A DNA stretch of 64,000 nucleotides from Novosphingobium meiothermophilum (lineage in GTDB: Bacteria > Pseudomonadota > Alphaproteobacteria > Sphingomonadales > Sphingomonadaceae), in the NCBI RefSeq assembly GCF_003171715.1, contig NZ_QGHL01000017.1:1-64000 (forward strand), in the 5' to 3' direction. This document shows positions 1 through 8,076 of this stretch, one piece after another. Position numbers and translations under genes: made by a program. Position 1 is the first letter of the stretch; each line of letters opens with the position of its first letter. The notes under the pieces were generated by a model. It searched no databases. It saw nothing but the letters and a program-made list of their open reading frames with translations, and was not told the origin of the DNA.

Positions 1-149
1 CCCGCCACGATCGCCTCGCCAATCCCGCTCGCACCCCCCGTCACAATCACTCGCCTGCCCCGCAGACACGGATAAACCACCCCGCCACCAAGGGGTGACA
101 CGAGGACCGGTTCTGCGGCGGCTGCATCCACGATCGGGCGCGCGTTCAT
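1..149 (-). CDS. SDR oxidoreductase, N-terminal part (XylB-like), cut by window start
   Basis: Only the first 49 codons are inside the window; the gene runs off the left edge. The frame opens with ATG at 149, and residues 31-49 read GRRVIVTGGASGIGEAIVA, the Rossmann cofactor loop of a short-chain dehydrogenase. A preceding YPCLRG segment resembles the start of Caulobacter D-xylose dehydrogenase XylB. The ATG overlaps the stop of the upstream XylX-like gene (ATGA), so the two are probably translationally coupled. In the Weimberg pathway XylB oxidises the sugar and XylX dehydrates the 2-keto-3-deoxy acid. The sugar used here (xylose, arabinose or another) cannot be read from this fragment. Confidence 0.8.
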   Translation of the reverse strand, partial: MNARPIVDAAAAEPVLVSPLGGGVVYPCLRGRRVIVTGGASGIGEAIVA

Positions 150-1270
150 GCACATTCGACCAGACCGCGCGCGGCCAGATTGCGCATGAAATCGGCAATG
201 CCGTGCGTCCAGGCCGGGGCATCGCGCGAGGTGGTGACGGTATTGGCAAGCGTGCCAAGGCGCGCGGAGCGGATCGTCACCCTGTCACCCACCTTGTGGG
301 TGAATCCTGCGCCCGGCTCGTCGCGGTCCTGCGTGGGAGCGAAAAGCGTGCCGCAAAACAGCACGAAGCCATCGGGATAGTGATGCTCGCTCAGCGTCTG
401 GGCGACGAGGTTGAGCGGATCGCGGCTGATTTCCGACATGCGGTTGGTGCCTTCCATGCGGAAGCCATCGGTGCCTTCGACCAGAAGTTGCACTTCGGCG
501 CGGCGCACGTCCTCTATGGTGAAACCGTCATCGAACAGGCGGATGAACGGGCCGATCGCGCACGAGGCGGTATTGTCCTTCGCCTTGGACAGGAGCAGTG
601 CCGAACGGCCTTCGAAATCGCGCAGGTTCACATCGTTGCCCAGCGTTGCGCCCAGCACTTCGCCATCGGCATCGACCGCCAGCACCACTTCGGGTTCAGG
701 GTTGTTCCACGCCGAATCCGAACGCACCCCGATCAGCGCCTCGTGGCCGACGGTGGAAAGCACGGGCGATTTGGAGAAGACTTCGGCATCCGGGCCGATG
801 GCGACTTCGAGATACTGCGACCACATGCCCTGATCGATCAGCAGCGCCTTGAGCGCCATGGCTTCCTCGCTGCCGGGCACGACCGAGCGGATGCCCGATC
901 CGATTCTGGCTTCGAGCTCTTCGCGGATTGCGGCTGCGGCGCTGGCATCGCCGCGGGCGCGTTCCTCGATCACGCGCTCGATGGCGCTAAGGGCAAAGGT
1001 CACGCCGCACGCCTTCACGCATTGCAGATCGATGGGCGAAAGCAGGCGCCAGCCCCGCGGCAGGCCATCTGCAACCGCACCGAGATCCACGCCGCCGTCG
1101 AATGCGCGGCGGGCGATGGCGCCAGATGATGTGCTGGCGTTAGCGGTAATATCGAAGATCCGCCCCTGGCGCAGCACGATCACGTGCGGTCCGGCAGCGC
1201 TCATCGCGCGGCCCAGAAAGAGTCCATCAGCATAATCATGCGGAAGGCACGCCGCGAGCCCCACTGTCAT
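146..1270 (-). CDS. Fumarylacetoacetate-hydrolase-family protein, XylX-like 2-keto-3-deoxy-sugar-acid dehydratase
   Basis: 374 residues from the chosen start. The sequence contains segments typical of XylX: SPIDLQCVKACGVTFALS, VIEERARGDA, WNNPEPEVVL, GNDVNLRDFEGRSALLL and DRDEPGAGFTHKVGD. The NPEPE and DVNLRD stretches are the metal/substrate site of the FAH fold. XylX-type enzymes dehydrate 2-keto-3-deoxy-pentonate to alpha-ketoglutarate semialdehyde in the cytoplasm. The start at 1270 is preferred over a frame opening at 1303 because GGGGAG lies 8 nt upstream and MTVGLAACLP aligns with the XylX N-terminus. It is coupled to the XylB-like gene by ATGA. It is probably the end of a sugar-acid operon, not part of the steroid set. 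Substrate is inferred. Confidence 0.82.
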   Translation of the reverse strand: MTVGLAACLPHDYADGLFLGRAMSAAGPHVIVLRQGRIFDITANASTSSGAIARRAFDGGVDLGAVADGLPRGWRLLSPIDLQCVKACGVTFALSAIERVIEERARGDASAAAAIREELEARIGSGIRSVVPGSEEAMALKALLIDQGMWSQYLEVAIGPDAEVFSKSPVLSTVGHEALIGVRSDSAWNNPEPEVVLAVDADGEVLGATLGNDVNLRDFEGRSALLLSKAKDNTASCAIGPFIRLFDDGFTIEDVRRAEVQLLVEGTDGFRMEGTNRMSEISRDPLNLVAQTLSEHHYPDGFVLFCGTLFAPTQDRDEPGAGFTHKVGDRVTIRSARLGTLANTVTTSRDAPAWTHGIADFMRNLAARGLVECA

Positions 1271-1381
1271 CAATCCATCTCCCCGGCCTGCACGCGGCAG
1301 CACTGTTCAGATCAGCCGCAAGACTGATAGCGCTACCTTAGAAGCGCGCCAAGGGGATTTCAAGCCCGTCGTGGCGCAAGG

Positions 1382-1408
1382 AAAAACCCCGCTGTCGAAG
1401 GCGGGGTT
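1382..1408 (-). terminator. Rho-independent terminator of the SDR/OYE operon
   Basis: An 8-bp GC-rich stem (AACCCCGC at 1385-1392, GCGGGGTT at 1401-1408) with an 8-nt loop is followed on the minus strand by a run of T (the A run at 1382-1386). It lies about 50 nt downstream of the SDR stop at 1461 and separates that operon from the XylX/XylB-like genes. Confidence 0.75.
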
Positions 1409-1460
1409 GCAGTCTGCCAGAGCCGGGAACGCAGGAGAGCGGATGCGGGACTGCGCGCGC

Positions 1461-2261
1461 TCAGCCCAGCCACGCACCGCCATTGACGTTGATCGTGGTT
1501 CCTGTGGCAAAGCTGGCATCGTCGCTGGCGAGATAGGCCACCGCGCCCGCCACCTCGTCGGGCCGGGCCAGCCGTTTCAGCAGGCTGTCGGCGGCCACTG
1601 CGGCCTTCACTTCATCTGGCAGCGGGGCATAGATCGGGGTTTCGGTCGCACCGGGATTGACCGCGTTCACACGGATGCCGCGCGGCGCCAGTTCGCGCGC
1701 CATGGCCCGTGTCATGCCAAGGACAGCGGCCTTTGCCGCGACATAGGGAACCGGCCCGTTGCCTGCCAGCGCCGCCGTGGAGCCGATGTTGACGATGGCC
1801 CCGCCAGTGCCCTGTTCAGCCATGACGCGCACGGCCGCGCGCGAGCAGCGAAAGGCTCCGTCAAGCGTCACGGCCAGCACGCGCGACCAGCCCTCGTCGG
1901 TGCAGTGGATCGTCTGGTCGGCAATGACGCCTTCCTCGCCCGCGGCCTGCCGGGCCTGCGCCGCGTAGAACGCGTCCATCCCGTCGCCCGGCGCACTGCC
2001 GATCCCGGCATTGTTGACCAGCACGTCCACCCCGCCCAGCGCGCGCGCCACGGCGGCAAAGGCTGCATCGACCGATGCACTGCTGGCAACATCGCAGGCC
2101 ACGCCGATATGCGGCGCGCCCAGCACCGCGCCTGCCTTTTCCGCCGAAAGATCGAGCACGGCCACAACCGCACCTTCATCGGCCAGCCGCCGCGCGATGG
2201 CCGCGCCAATGCCCTGCGCCCCGCCGGTCACAACCGCGCGCCTGCCTTCGAGCCGTTTCAT
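1461..2261 (-). CDS. SDR family oxidoreductase
   Basis: 266 residues, a classical short-chain dehydrogenase. TGGAQGIG near residues 12-19 is the NAD(P) loop, NNAG follows the fourth strand, and YVAAK is the catalytic Tyr-Lys pair. RVNAVNPGATETP and TINVNGG are the usual C-terminal motifs. It is the last gene of a minus-strand operon after the flavin reductase, NTF2-like and old-yellow-enzyme genes (12-nt gap), just before a terminator hairpin. In this setting it may be a hydroxysteroid dehydrogenase or a beta-oxidation 3-hydroxyacyl dehydrogenase; the sequence does not decide which. A stretch around residues 90-115, between NNAG and the catalytic Ser, is longer than usual. Confidence 0.85.
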   Translation of the reverse strand: MKRLEGRRAVVTGGAQGIGAAIARRLADEGAVVAVLDLSAEKAGAVLGAPHIGVACDVASSASVDAAFAAVARALGGVDVLVNNAGIGSAPGDGMDAFYAAQARQAAGEEGVIADQTIHCTDEGWSRVLAVTLDGAFRCSRAAVRVMAEQGTGGAIVNIGSTAALAGNGPVPYVAAKAAVLGMTRAMARELAPRGIRVNAVNPGATETPIYAPLPDEVKAAVAADSLLKRLARPDEVAGAVAYLASDDASFATGTTINVNGGAWLG

Positions 2262-2273
2262 CGCGCCATCCCT

Positions 2274-3350
2274 TCAGCCTGCCCGTGGATAATCGGTGTA
2301 GCCGCGCGCATCATCGCCATGCCCGGTGTAGAAGGTGGCGCGATCGGCCTTGGCAAGCGGCGCTCCGGTGCGGAAACGCTCCACCAGATCGGGGTTGGCG
2401 ATGAAGGCATAGCCGAACGAGACCGCGTCAGCCTTGCCCTCTGCGATCACGGCATTGGCCTTTTCCAGCGTGAGGCCGCAGTTCTCGATCACCGCGCCTG
2501 ACCAGTGGCTGCGCACCAGATCGAGCGAATCGAAGCCCTGATTGGGAATGTGGATCAGGTGGCACCATGCCAGTCCCATGCCATCCACTGCCTTGAGCAG
2601 CGTGGCATAGGTTTCTGCCGGGTCGGCATCGGCCATACCGTTGAAGGTGACGCCGGGACAGATGCGAAAGCCCACGCGCCCCGGCCCGATGGCTTCTGCC
2701 AGCGCGCTGAGCGTTTCGACCACGAAGCGCACCCGGTTTTGCGCGCTGCCGCCCCAGGCATCGGTGCGCTGGTTGGAATTGGACGAAAGGAACTGCATCG
2801 GCAAATAGCCGCTGGCGCAGTGCAGTTCGACCGCGTCAATCCCGGCCGCGCGGGCATTGCGCGCCGCGGCCGCATATTCGGCGATGACGCCCGCAATCTC
2901 GTGCGCTGCCAGTGCGCGCGGCATTTCGGGCGGCACCGGAACGCCATCGGGGCCGGGGATCGGATCGGGGCAGGCGATGGCGCTGGGGGCGATGGTTTCG
3001 GCATCGGCGGCCTTGTTCGCCCGCACGCTGGCGCGGCCAACATGCATGAGCTGCATGGCGATCAGCCCGCCTTCACCATGGACGGCATCGGCCACCTTGC
3101 GCCAGCCTTCGACCTGCACGGGCGCATGAATGCCCGGCGTGCGCCAGTAGCCCTTGCCGTGCGGTGATGGCTGGGTGCCTTCGGTGATGATGAGGCCCGC
3201 CGAGGCGCGCTGGCGGTAGTATTCGGCCATGAGGTCGGTCGGCTCGTCGTGCGGCCCGGCACGGTCGCGCGTCATCGGCGCCATGATGATCCGGTTGCGC
3301 AAGTCCAGATCGCCCAGCCGCACTGGCGAGAACACATCGGCCATCGGCAT
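2274..3350 (-). CDS. Old yellow enzyme family NADH:flavin oxidoreductase (alkene reductase)
   Basis: 358 residues, one FMN-binding TIM barrel of the OYE/NemA/xenobiotic-reductase type. Visible family segments are LGDLDLRNRIIMAPMTRDRA near the start, the YYRQRASAGLIITEGT strand, QLMHVGRAS, the ELHCASGYLPMQFLSS segment with the active-site region, and the C-terminal YAFIANPDLVERF and YTDYP. Such enzymes reduce activated C=C bonds of enones with NAD(P)H, which fits an unsaturated ketosteroid. The start ATG overlaps the stop of the NTF2-like gene (TGATG), so the two are translationally coupled. Unlike the 714-residue gene at 5843 it has no Fe-S or FAD domain. The steroid substrate is inferred from neighbours. 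Confidence 0.88.
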   Translation of the reverse strand: MPMADVFSPVRLGDLDLRNRIIMAPMTRDRAGPHDEPTDLMAEYYRQRASAGLIITEGTQPSPHGKGYWRTPGIHAPVQVEGWRKVADAVHGEGGLIAMQLMHVGRASVRANKAADAETIAPSAIACPDPIPGPDGVPVPPEMPRALAAHEIAGVIAEYAAAARNARAAGIDAVELHCASGYLPMQFLSSNSNQRTDAWGGSAQNRVRFVVETLSALAEAIGPGRVGFRICPGVTFNGMADADPAETYATLLKAVDGMGLAWCHLIHIPNQGFDSLDLVRSHWSGAVIENCGLTLEKANAVIAEGKADAVSFGYAFIANPDLVERFRTGAPLAKADRATFYTGHGDDARGYTDYPRAG

Positions 3351-3979
3351 CAGCTCCGCACGCGCGGCTTGGGGAGCGGAGCGCCGCGTCGCATCGTTTC
3401 GATGAACTTTTCAAGCGGCGCGGGCGGTTCGACCGGGCCATCGTGGGGCTGGCCCTGCCGCGCCCAGTAGCTCTTCCAGCTTGGAAACAGATCGTGGAAG
3501 CTGCCGTGATAGGGCGGCACGCCCGGCCAGCGCATCTTGCGCTCGCCCACCGGCGGCTTGTTGAGATCGGTGGCATACCAGTAGAGCGGCAGGCGGCGGC
3601 GGAAGTACCAGCGCCCGCCGATGCGCTCATACTGGTCGAAATACATCATCTGCATGATGACCCATTCCGCGCCGCATTCATGCTCGTTCTTGGAATAGAC
3701 CACGCCTTGCGCATGGTCGGGATCATCGAAATCTATGATATGGCCGCCGATATGGTGGCTGGTGCCATCGAACTGCATCGAATGCGTCTCGTCGAACCAG
3801 TCGCGCAGCGCCTTGCGGCCGGTCTTGCCGCCGCCCACGCGCACATCTTCGGGAAACAGGTTCACCCACGCATCGCCATCGCGCATGTCGAGCGCGAGCG
3901 CATACTTGGCGGGCAACTGGCGGATTGCATCGAGCGATTCGAGCCGGTCGATGCGGGCGAGCAGGGATGCGTCGGTCAT
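3350..3979 (-). CDS. NTF2-like (SnoaL-type) protein, possible steroid dehydratase/isomerase
   Basis: 209 residues, longer than the usual 130-170 of the fold because of a C-terminal extension rich in Pro and aromatic residues. The core has the SnoaL_4-like pattern IDRLESLDAIRQLPAKYALA at residues 10-29, followed by a conserved His region (SHHIGGHIIDFDD) and the strand WVIMQMMYFDQYERIGGRWY. It sits between the flavin reductase and the OYE gene in one operon, with a TGATG overlap to the latter. Proteins of this fold include BaiE/Hsh2 dehydratases and ketosteroid isomerase, so a role in a lyase or isomerase step is plausible. The reaction is unknown. Confidence 0.75.
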   Translation of the reverse strand: MTDASLLARIDRLESLDAIRQLPAKYALALDMRDGDAWVNLFPEDVRVGGGKTGRKALRDWFDETHSMQFDGTSHHIGGHIIDFDDPDHAQGVVYSKNEHECGAEWVIMQMMYFDQYERIGGRWYFRRRLPLYWYATDLNKPPVGERKMRWPGVPPYHGSFHDLFPSWKSYWARQGQPHDGPVEPPAPLEKFIETMRRGAPLPKPRVRS

Positions 3980-3994
3980 GGCAGGATCATGCTT

Positions 3995-4537
3995 TCAGGA
4001 AGTGAGCGGAGCGGGCCGGCAGAGCGCGCCGTTGGCCCAGCCGAGGATGTCGTCGCTGCCGGAGGTGAGAAGATCGTCCACCGCGCCCACCAGCACATCG
4101 TGCGTGCCGAAGCTCAGCCGTTCGCGGATGGTGCAGAAGATCGCGGCGGGGGCATCGTCGATGAACCACACGCCATCGTGGGCGTGATGCACATGCTGGC
4201 GCCAGTCGCTTTGCGTGAATCGCGCATCGCGGGCGGCGGGATCGGCAAAAGGCACAACATGGCCGCCCTGCCCCGGTTCCAGCAGGTTGATGCAGAAGCG
4301 CCCCGCGCGCAGCATGGCGTCATGCGCGCTGCCCGAACGGTTCACGCAGATCGCCATGGCGGGCGGTTCGAGGCACACCGGCATCAGCGCCGACATGGCC
4401 AACCCCACGGGCTGCCCGCTTTCGGGATCGAAGCTGGTGACGATTCCAAGGGGGGCGGGCATGAAGCGCAGCACGCGCTTCAGCCGCGCATCAAGCGGTT
4501 CTGGCGCTGGCAATCCGGGATCAGCCGGTCCGGTCAT
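3995..4537 (-). CDS. Flavin reductase-like domain protein (FMN reductase component)
   Basis: 180 residues, the FMN-binding split-barrel of the flavin reductase family. RVLRFMPAPLGIVTSFD, the GLAMSALMPVCLEPPAMAIC strand and GRFCINLL followed by an FADP-like segment are typical. Such proteins supply reduced flavin to a partner monooxygenase; HsaB serves HsaA this way in steroid A-ring hydroxylation. The hsaA gene lies 20 kb to the right and no other flavin reductase was seen, so this is a candidate HsaB, but it could equally serve the luciferase-like oxygenase at 9383. It is first in the operon that runs to 1461 and has the operator-like element 63 nt upstream. Confidence 0.82.
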   Translation of the reverse strand: MTGPADPGLPAPEPLDARLKRVLRFMPAPLGIVTSFDPESGQPVGLAMSALMPVCLEPPAMAICVNRSGSAHDAMLRAGRFCINLLEPGQGGHVVPFADPAARDARFTQSDWRQHVHHAHDGVWFIDDAPAAIFCTIRERLSFGTHDVLVGAVDDLLTSGSDDILGWANGALCRPAPLTS

Positions 4538-4600
4538 GGAACTCCCCCTTGAGCGCGCCCGGCATCCGCGCGGAAGGCGCGAATCTCAGAGGCGCTTGCT

Positions 4601-4636
4601 ATTTGCGCTAAACCATAGCCATAGTTTTACGCAAAT
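4601..4636. promoter_or_regulatory. Operator-like inverted repeat, site 1 of 4 (flavin reductase operon)
   Basis: ATTTGCG at 4601-4607 and CGCAAAT at 4630-4636 form a perfect 7-bp inverted repeat. The second half reads TTACGCAAATGC from 4627, giving ATTTGCG - 19 nt - TTACG. The same half-sites with the same 26-bp offset occur at 24452, 36375 and (variant) 8077. The site lies 63 nt upstream of the flavin reductase start. The binding protein is unknown. Confidence 0.6.
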
Positions 4637-4689
4637 GCAAAGTGAGAGTGCATATTGTCGCCTGAATCAGGCGAAGGCAGGGCTGCGGA

Positions 4690-5178
4690 TCAATCGTCGT
4701 CGTCGATCACTTCGGGGCGCGTGATCTTGGCCATGCGGGCATTGTATTTCACCGTCTTGACCGCGATCGAGGTTTCGACGTGGTGCACCCCGTCGATCGA
4801 GAGGATCTTGTCCGAAGCCAGTTCGACCAGCGCTTCCAGTTCGTCGATCAGGCACATGGCGGTGATGTTGAACTCGCCCATGGTGATGAGCACGGCATTG
4901 ATGCCGGGAATATCGGCGATCACCTGCGCCAGTTCGCGCACGCGGTGCACATCCACCTGCACGTTGATGAAGGCGAGCTTCGCGCGCTTGCCCATTTCGA
5001 AGCCGGTGATCGCGGTAAAGGCGATCAGTCCGTCCTGCTGAAGGCGCTTGATGCGCCCGCGCACGGTGCCCTCGGTCACGCCCAGTTCGGCCGCAATCCT
5101 GCGGTTGGAAACGCGCGCATCGCTGGCAAGCATGTCGATCAGCTGCTGGTCGAGCGCGTCAAGTTGCGGGGCCGCCAT
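4690..5178 (-). CDS. Lrp/AsnC family transcriptional regulator
   Basis: 162 residues. The N-terminus LDALDQQLIDMLASDARVSN leads into a winged HTH (RRIAAELGVTEGTVRGRIKRL), followed by a RAM ligand-binding/oligomerisation domain (AFINVQVDVHRVRELAQVI, then MGEFNITAMCLID). It starts 4 nt after the stop of a second Lrp-type gene at 5183, so the two regulators are co-transcribed. Lrp/AsnC proteins often sense amino acids or CoA/aromatic metabolites; the ligand here is not evident. Its C-terminus (EVIDDDD) is acidic and slightly longer than usual. It may control the flavin reductase operon just downstream. Confidence 0.92.
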   Translation of the reverse strand: MAAPQLDALDQQLIDMLASDARVSNRRIAAELGVTEGTVRGRIKRLQQDGLIAFTAITGFEMGKRAKLAFINVQVDVHRVRELAQVIADIPGINAVLITMGEFNITAMCLIDELEALVELASDKILSIDGVHHVETSIAVKTVKYNARMAKITRPEVIDDDD

Positions 5179-5182
5179 TGTC

Positions 5183-5671
5183 TCAGGCTCCCTTGCCGGT
5201 GGTGCGGGCCTCGATCGGGGCCACGTCGAACTTGTACTTGATGATATCGACCACCACCGCCGGGCTGAGCGAGCGGATGCCGCGAATGCCGGAAAGATCG
5301 TTCAGCAGGAAATCGGAAAGATCATCGAAATCGTGCAGGGCCACCAGCATGTCGATATCGTAGCGCCCCGTCACGAGATGGGTTGCCACCACTTCGGGCA
5401 GTTCCGCCAGTTCGGCGGCCACTTCGGATGCGGGCCGCCCGTCCACTTCCACCGGGATGCGCAGCAGCACGTTGAAGCCGTGCGCGGAAAAATCAGAAAC
5501 CGCCACCACGCGAAGCTGGTTGGCATCTTCCATCCGCTTGATCCGGGTGGAAACCGTGGTCGCCGTCAGCCCCAGCTTTTCGGCGATCTGCTGGTTGTTG
5601 GCCCGCCCGTTCAGGCGAAGCTGCTCGACGATGTTGAGATCGGTCGCGTCGTAACTGAAGGTCTGAGTCAT
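5183..5671 (-). CDS. Lrp/AsnC family transcriptional regulator (tandem partner)
   Basis: 162 residues from ATG 5671, chosen because GGGGA precedes it at good spacing and the upstream in-frame extension (48 codons) has no family character. The HTH region is YDATDLNIVEQLRLNGRANN then QQIAEKLGLTATTVSTRIKR; the RAM domain follows with IPVEVDGRPASEVAAELAEL and GRYDIDMLVALHDFDDLSDF. It is 4 nt upstream of the second Lrp gene and about the same size, but the two are clearly different sequences. A co-transcribed pair could form hetero-oligomers; that is inference. Confidence 0.92.
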   Translation of the reverse strand: MTQTFSYDATDLNIVEQLRLNGRANNQQIAEKLGLTATTVSTRIKRMEDANQLRVVAVSDFSAHGFNVLLRIPVEVDGRPASEVAAELAELPEVVATHLVTGRYDIDMLVALHDFDDLSDFLLNDLSGIRGIRSLSPAVVVDIIKYKFDVAPIEARTTGKGA

Positions 5672-5779
5672 GGTCCCCGGCGCGCCGCGCGATATGTGCC
5701 GCGGCGTTTCGGCTTGCGGTTTGCGCAAGCGCCGGTCGTCCGTCAACCTCATTATCGTCCGTATCCGCGAAGCAGCCGC

Positions 5780-5818
5780 GCCTTGCGCAGGCGCCGCTGG
5801 CAGGGCGCTGCGCAAGGC
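5780..5818. terminator. Strong stem-loop between the Fe-S flavoenzyme and Lrp genes
   Basis: GCCTTGCGCA (5780-5789) pairs with TGCGCAAGGC (5809-5818), and an inner GCGCC/GGCGC pair extends the stem. It lies 25 nt past the stop of the 714-residue flavoenzyme gene, so it probably ends that transcript. There is no clear T-run, so intrinsic termination is uncertain; it could instead be an mRNA-stabilising structure. Confidence 0.45.
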
Positions 5819-5842
5819 GGCGGGATCAGGCGCACCCCGCGA

Positions 5843-7987
5843 TCACGCAAGCGCCGGTTCCCCGGCCAGCGCGCGCACCGCCGTTGCCGCGCCGTGGATT
5901 GCCCCTTCGATATAGCCCACGCCATTCGCATCGCCGATCGCGTGGACGGCAAAACCGGCCTCTTCCAGCGCTTTCGCAAGTGCCAGATCGCCGGTTGCGC
6001 CCTTGGCTACCACCACGTTTCCGGCCGGGACCGTGTGCCTTTCGCCAGCCGCATCGGCAAAGCTGACGCTGTCCTTGCCGATCACGATATCGCGCGCGCC
6101 CGCGTGCAGGCCGACGCCATGCTCGGCCAGTTCGGCAAGCAGCCGCATCCGCCGCACCAGGGTCAGCCCCTTGCCCATGCGCGGCGCTTCCTCGATCACG
6201 TTGACGGTGCGCCCGCGCTCCATCAGGAACTCGGCCAGTTCCAGCCCCACCAGTTCGCCGCCGATGATCGTGACCGTATCGGCCAGCGGCATCCAGGCGT
6301 GGGTTGCCTTGCGCACCAGCGCAAGGTTCGCGCTGGCGCCCGTGGCCGCGCCAACCCTTGTCGCCAGCCGCGTGAACAGCCCGGTTTTGCGCCTGAGGGC
6401 CTCGGTATTCTCACCGAGCATCATCGCGCGCATGTCGTCGCCCGAATAGACGTGGTCCTGATCGCCGCCGGGAATATCGGGCATGGCGCGCACCGCGCCG
6501 GTGGCCACGATCACCGCATCCACGCCCAGCCCGCGCAGCAGTTCGGGCGTGGCAAGGGTGGAGAGCCGCACATCGACGCCGGCTTGCGCCACTTCGCGTT
6601 TCAGCCATTCCAGCAGGCGTTCGTTGGGTTCATAGGCAAGGCCTGCAAAGCGCAAGGTTCCGCCCAGCCGGTCCGACTTTTCGATCAGCGTCACCTTGTG
6701 GCCCAGCCCCGCCAGACGGCGCGCCGCTTCCATTCCGCCCGGCCCGCCGCCGATCACCGCGAAGCGGCGCGGCGCAGCGCCTGCCGGGGCAGGCGCACCC
6801 TTGCATTCGAAGCCAAGGTCCGCGTTCACTGCGCAGCGTGCGCTTTCGCCCATGTAGATCGCGCTGACGCAGGTGTAGCAATAGACGCAGGGGCGCACCT
6901 TTTCGTCCTGCCCCTCGGCCAGCTTGCGCGGCAGGTGCGGATCGGCCAGCAGCTTGCGCCCCATGGCGATGAAATCGGCCTCGCCCTTGCCGATCGTGGC
7001 ATCAGCCGTTTCAACCTCGATCCGGCCCGCGCCGATCACGGGGATCTTCACCACCTTGCGGATTTCCGCGGCGGCCGGAAGATTCCAGTCCTCGATATGC
7101 GGAATGTTCGATTCCGAATGGAGCTTGCCTACGGCGGTATCATGATAGGCGGTGACGGCGATGGCATCGACTCCCGCCGCCTCGACCAGCTTCGCCGCTT
7201 CCTTTGCCATGTCGAGCGTGATGCCGCCGGGCTTGCCCACCTCGCGCGAATCAAGCTTGATCCACACCGGAAAGTCCGGCCCCACTTCGGCACGGACCGT
7301 GCGGATCACATCGCAGGTCAGGCGCAGGCGGTTCTCAAGGCTGCCGCCATACCGGTCGGTGCGGGTATTGGTATAGGGCGATGTGAAGGATGACAGCAGA
7401 TAGCCGTGCCCGCCGTGGATCTCCACGCCATCGAAGCCGGCCTCCTTCGCCCGGCGCGCGCCCTGCGCGAACTGGTTGACGGCAAGATTGATGTCGGCCT
7501 GTTCCAGAACCTTGATTTCCGGCATTTTCATCCCGGCAAGCGCCTGAAGCTCCTCCATCAGGAAATAGTCGATGAAGCTGCCCTTGGGCGCGGGCGGCAC
7601 GGCAGGCCCCCACAGCTTGTGCCCCCAGCGGTTGAAGGAGTAGCCCGCAACGAAGCCGCCGTGGTGAAGCTGGGCGGCAATCTTCGCGCCGTGCGCGTGA
7701 ACCCGGTCCGTCATTTCCCGCAGCCTGGGAATGAAGCGGTCGTCCGAAATCGCGGTCTGCCCCATGGCGACCGCGCCCACCGGCCATGCCACGCCCGCCA
7801 CGCCCGAAACGATCAGGCCCACGCCGCCCCTTGCCTGTTCCTCGTGGTAGGCCATCAGGCGCTCGCCCACGGTGCCGTCGTCTTCCGAAAGGCTGACCCC
7901 CATCGCCGCCACGACAATGCGGTTCCTTGTCTGCATTGAGCCGATGCGGCCCGGCGAAAGCAGATGAGGAAAGCGGTTGGAAGTCAT
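5843..7987 (-). CDS. 2,4-dienoyl-CoA reductase-type FMN/Fe-S/FAD oxidoreductase
   Basis: 714 residues. Domain order is an N-terminal OYE-like TIM barrel (residues 1-340; LLSPGRIGSMQTRNRIVVAA, GVEIHGGHGYLLSSF), a Cys cluster for 4Fe-4S near residues 365-383 (CVYCYTC then a later C), and a C-terminal FAD/NAD(P) domain (AVIGGGPGGMEAARRLAGLG near residue 400 and TIIGGELVGLELAEF near 570). This is the layout of FadH-type dienoyl-CoA reductases and of BaiCD/BaiH, which reduce conjugated enones of bile acids. With the BaiE-like protein at 30842 a role on 4,6-diene steroid intermediates is attractive but inferred. The gene appears monocistronic, with an inverted-repeat operator 89 nt upstream. Confidence 0.88.
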   Translation of the reverse strand: MTSNRFPHLLSPGRIGSMQTRNRIVVAAMGVSLSEDDGTVGERLMAYHEEQARGGVGLIVSGVAGVAWPVGAVAMGQTAISDDRFIPRLREMTDRVHAHGAKIAAQLHHGGFVAGYSFNRWGHKLWGPAVPPAPKGSFIDYFLMEELQALAGMKMPEIKVLEQADINLAVNQFAQGARRAKEAGFDGVEIHGGHGYLLSSFTSPYTNTRTDRYGGSLENRLRLTCDVIRTVRAEVGPDFPVWIKLDSREVGKPGGITLDMAKEAAKLVEAAGVDAIAVTAYHDTAVGKLHSESNIPHIEDWNLPAAAEIRKVVKIPVIGAGRIEVETADATIGKGEADFIAMGRKLLADPHLPRKLAEGQDEKVRPCVYCYTCVSAIYMGESARCAVNADLGFECKGAPAPAGAAPRRFAVIGGGPGGMEAARRLAGLGHKVTLIEKSDRLGGTLRFAGLAYEPNERLLEWLKREVAQAGVDVRLSTLATPELLRGLGVDAVIVATGAVRAMPDIPGGDQDHVYSGDDMRAMMLGENTEALRRKTGLFTRLATRVGAATGASANLALVRKATHAWMPLADTVTIIGGELVGLELAEFLMERGRTVNVIEEAPRMGKGLTLVRRMRLLAELAEHGVGLHAGARDIVIGKDSVSFADAAGERHTVPAGNVVVAKGATGDLALAKALEEAGFAVHAIGDANGVGYIEGAIHGAATAVRALAGEPALA

Positions 7988-8076
7988 CGCGCACAGCTCC
8001 GTCGCATGGCCGGAAGAGCTTGGCGATGCCCGGCAAGGGCTGCGCGCATCATTCTCCCGGCTTTGCCTGATTTATA

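Noticed and set aside
3995..4537. Firm assignment of the flavin reductase as HsaB
   Set aside because: Family fits, but it is 20 kb from hsaA and another flavin-dependent oxygenase is closer; kept as a candidate only.
4608..4629. CCATAG direct repeat inside operator site 1 as a separate element
   Set aside because: It is only two 6-nt units and does not recur at the other three sites.
5048..7393. Long plus-strand frame of 781 codons
   Set aside because: Antisense of the Lrp and Fe-S flavoenzyme genes; composition typical of the complementary frame in high-GC DNA, no motif.
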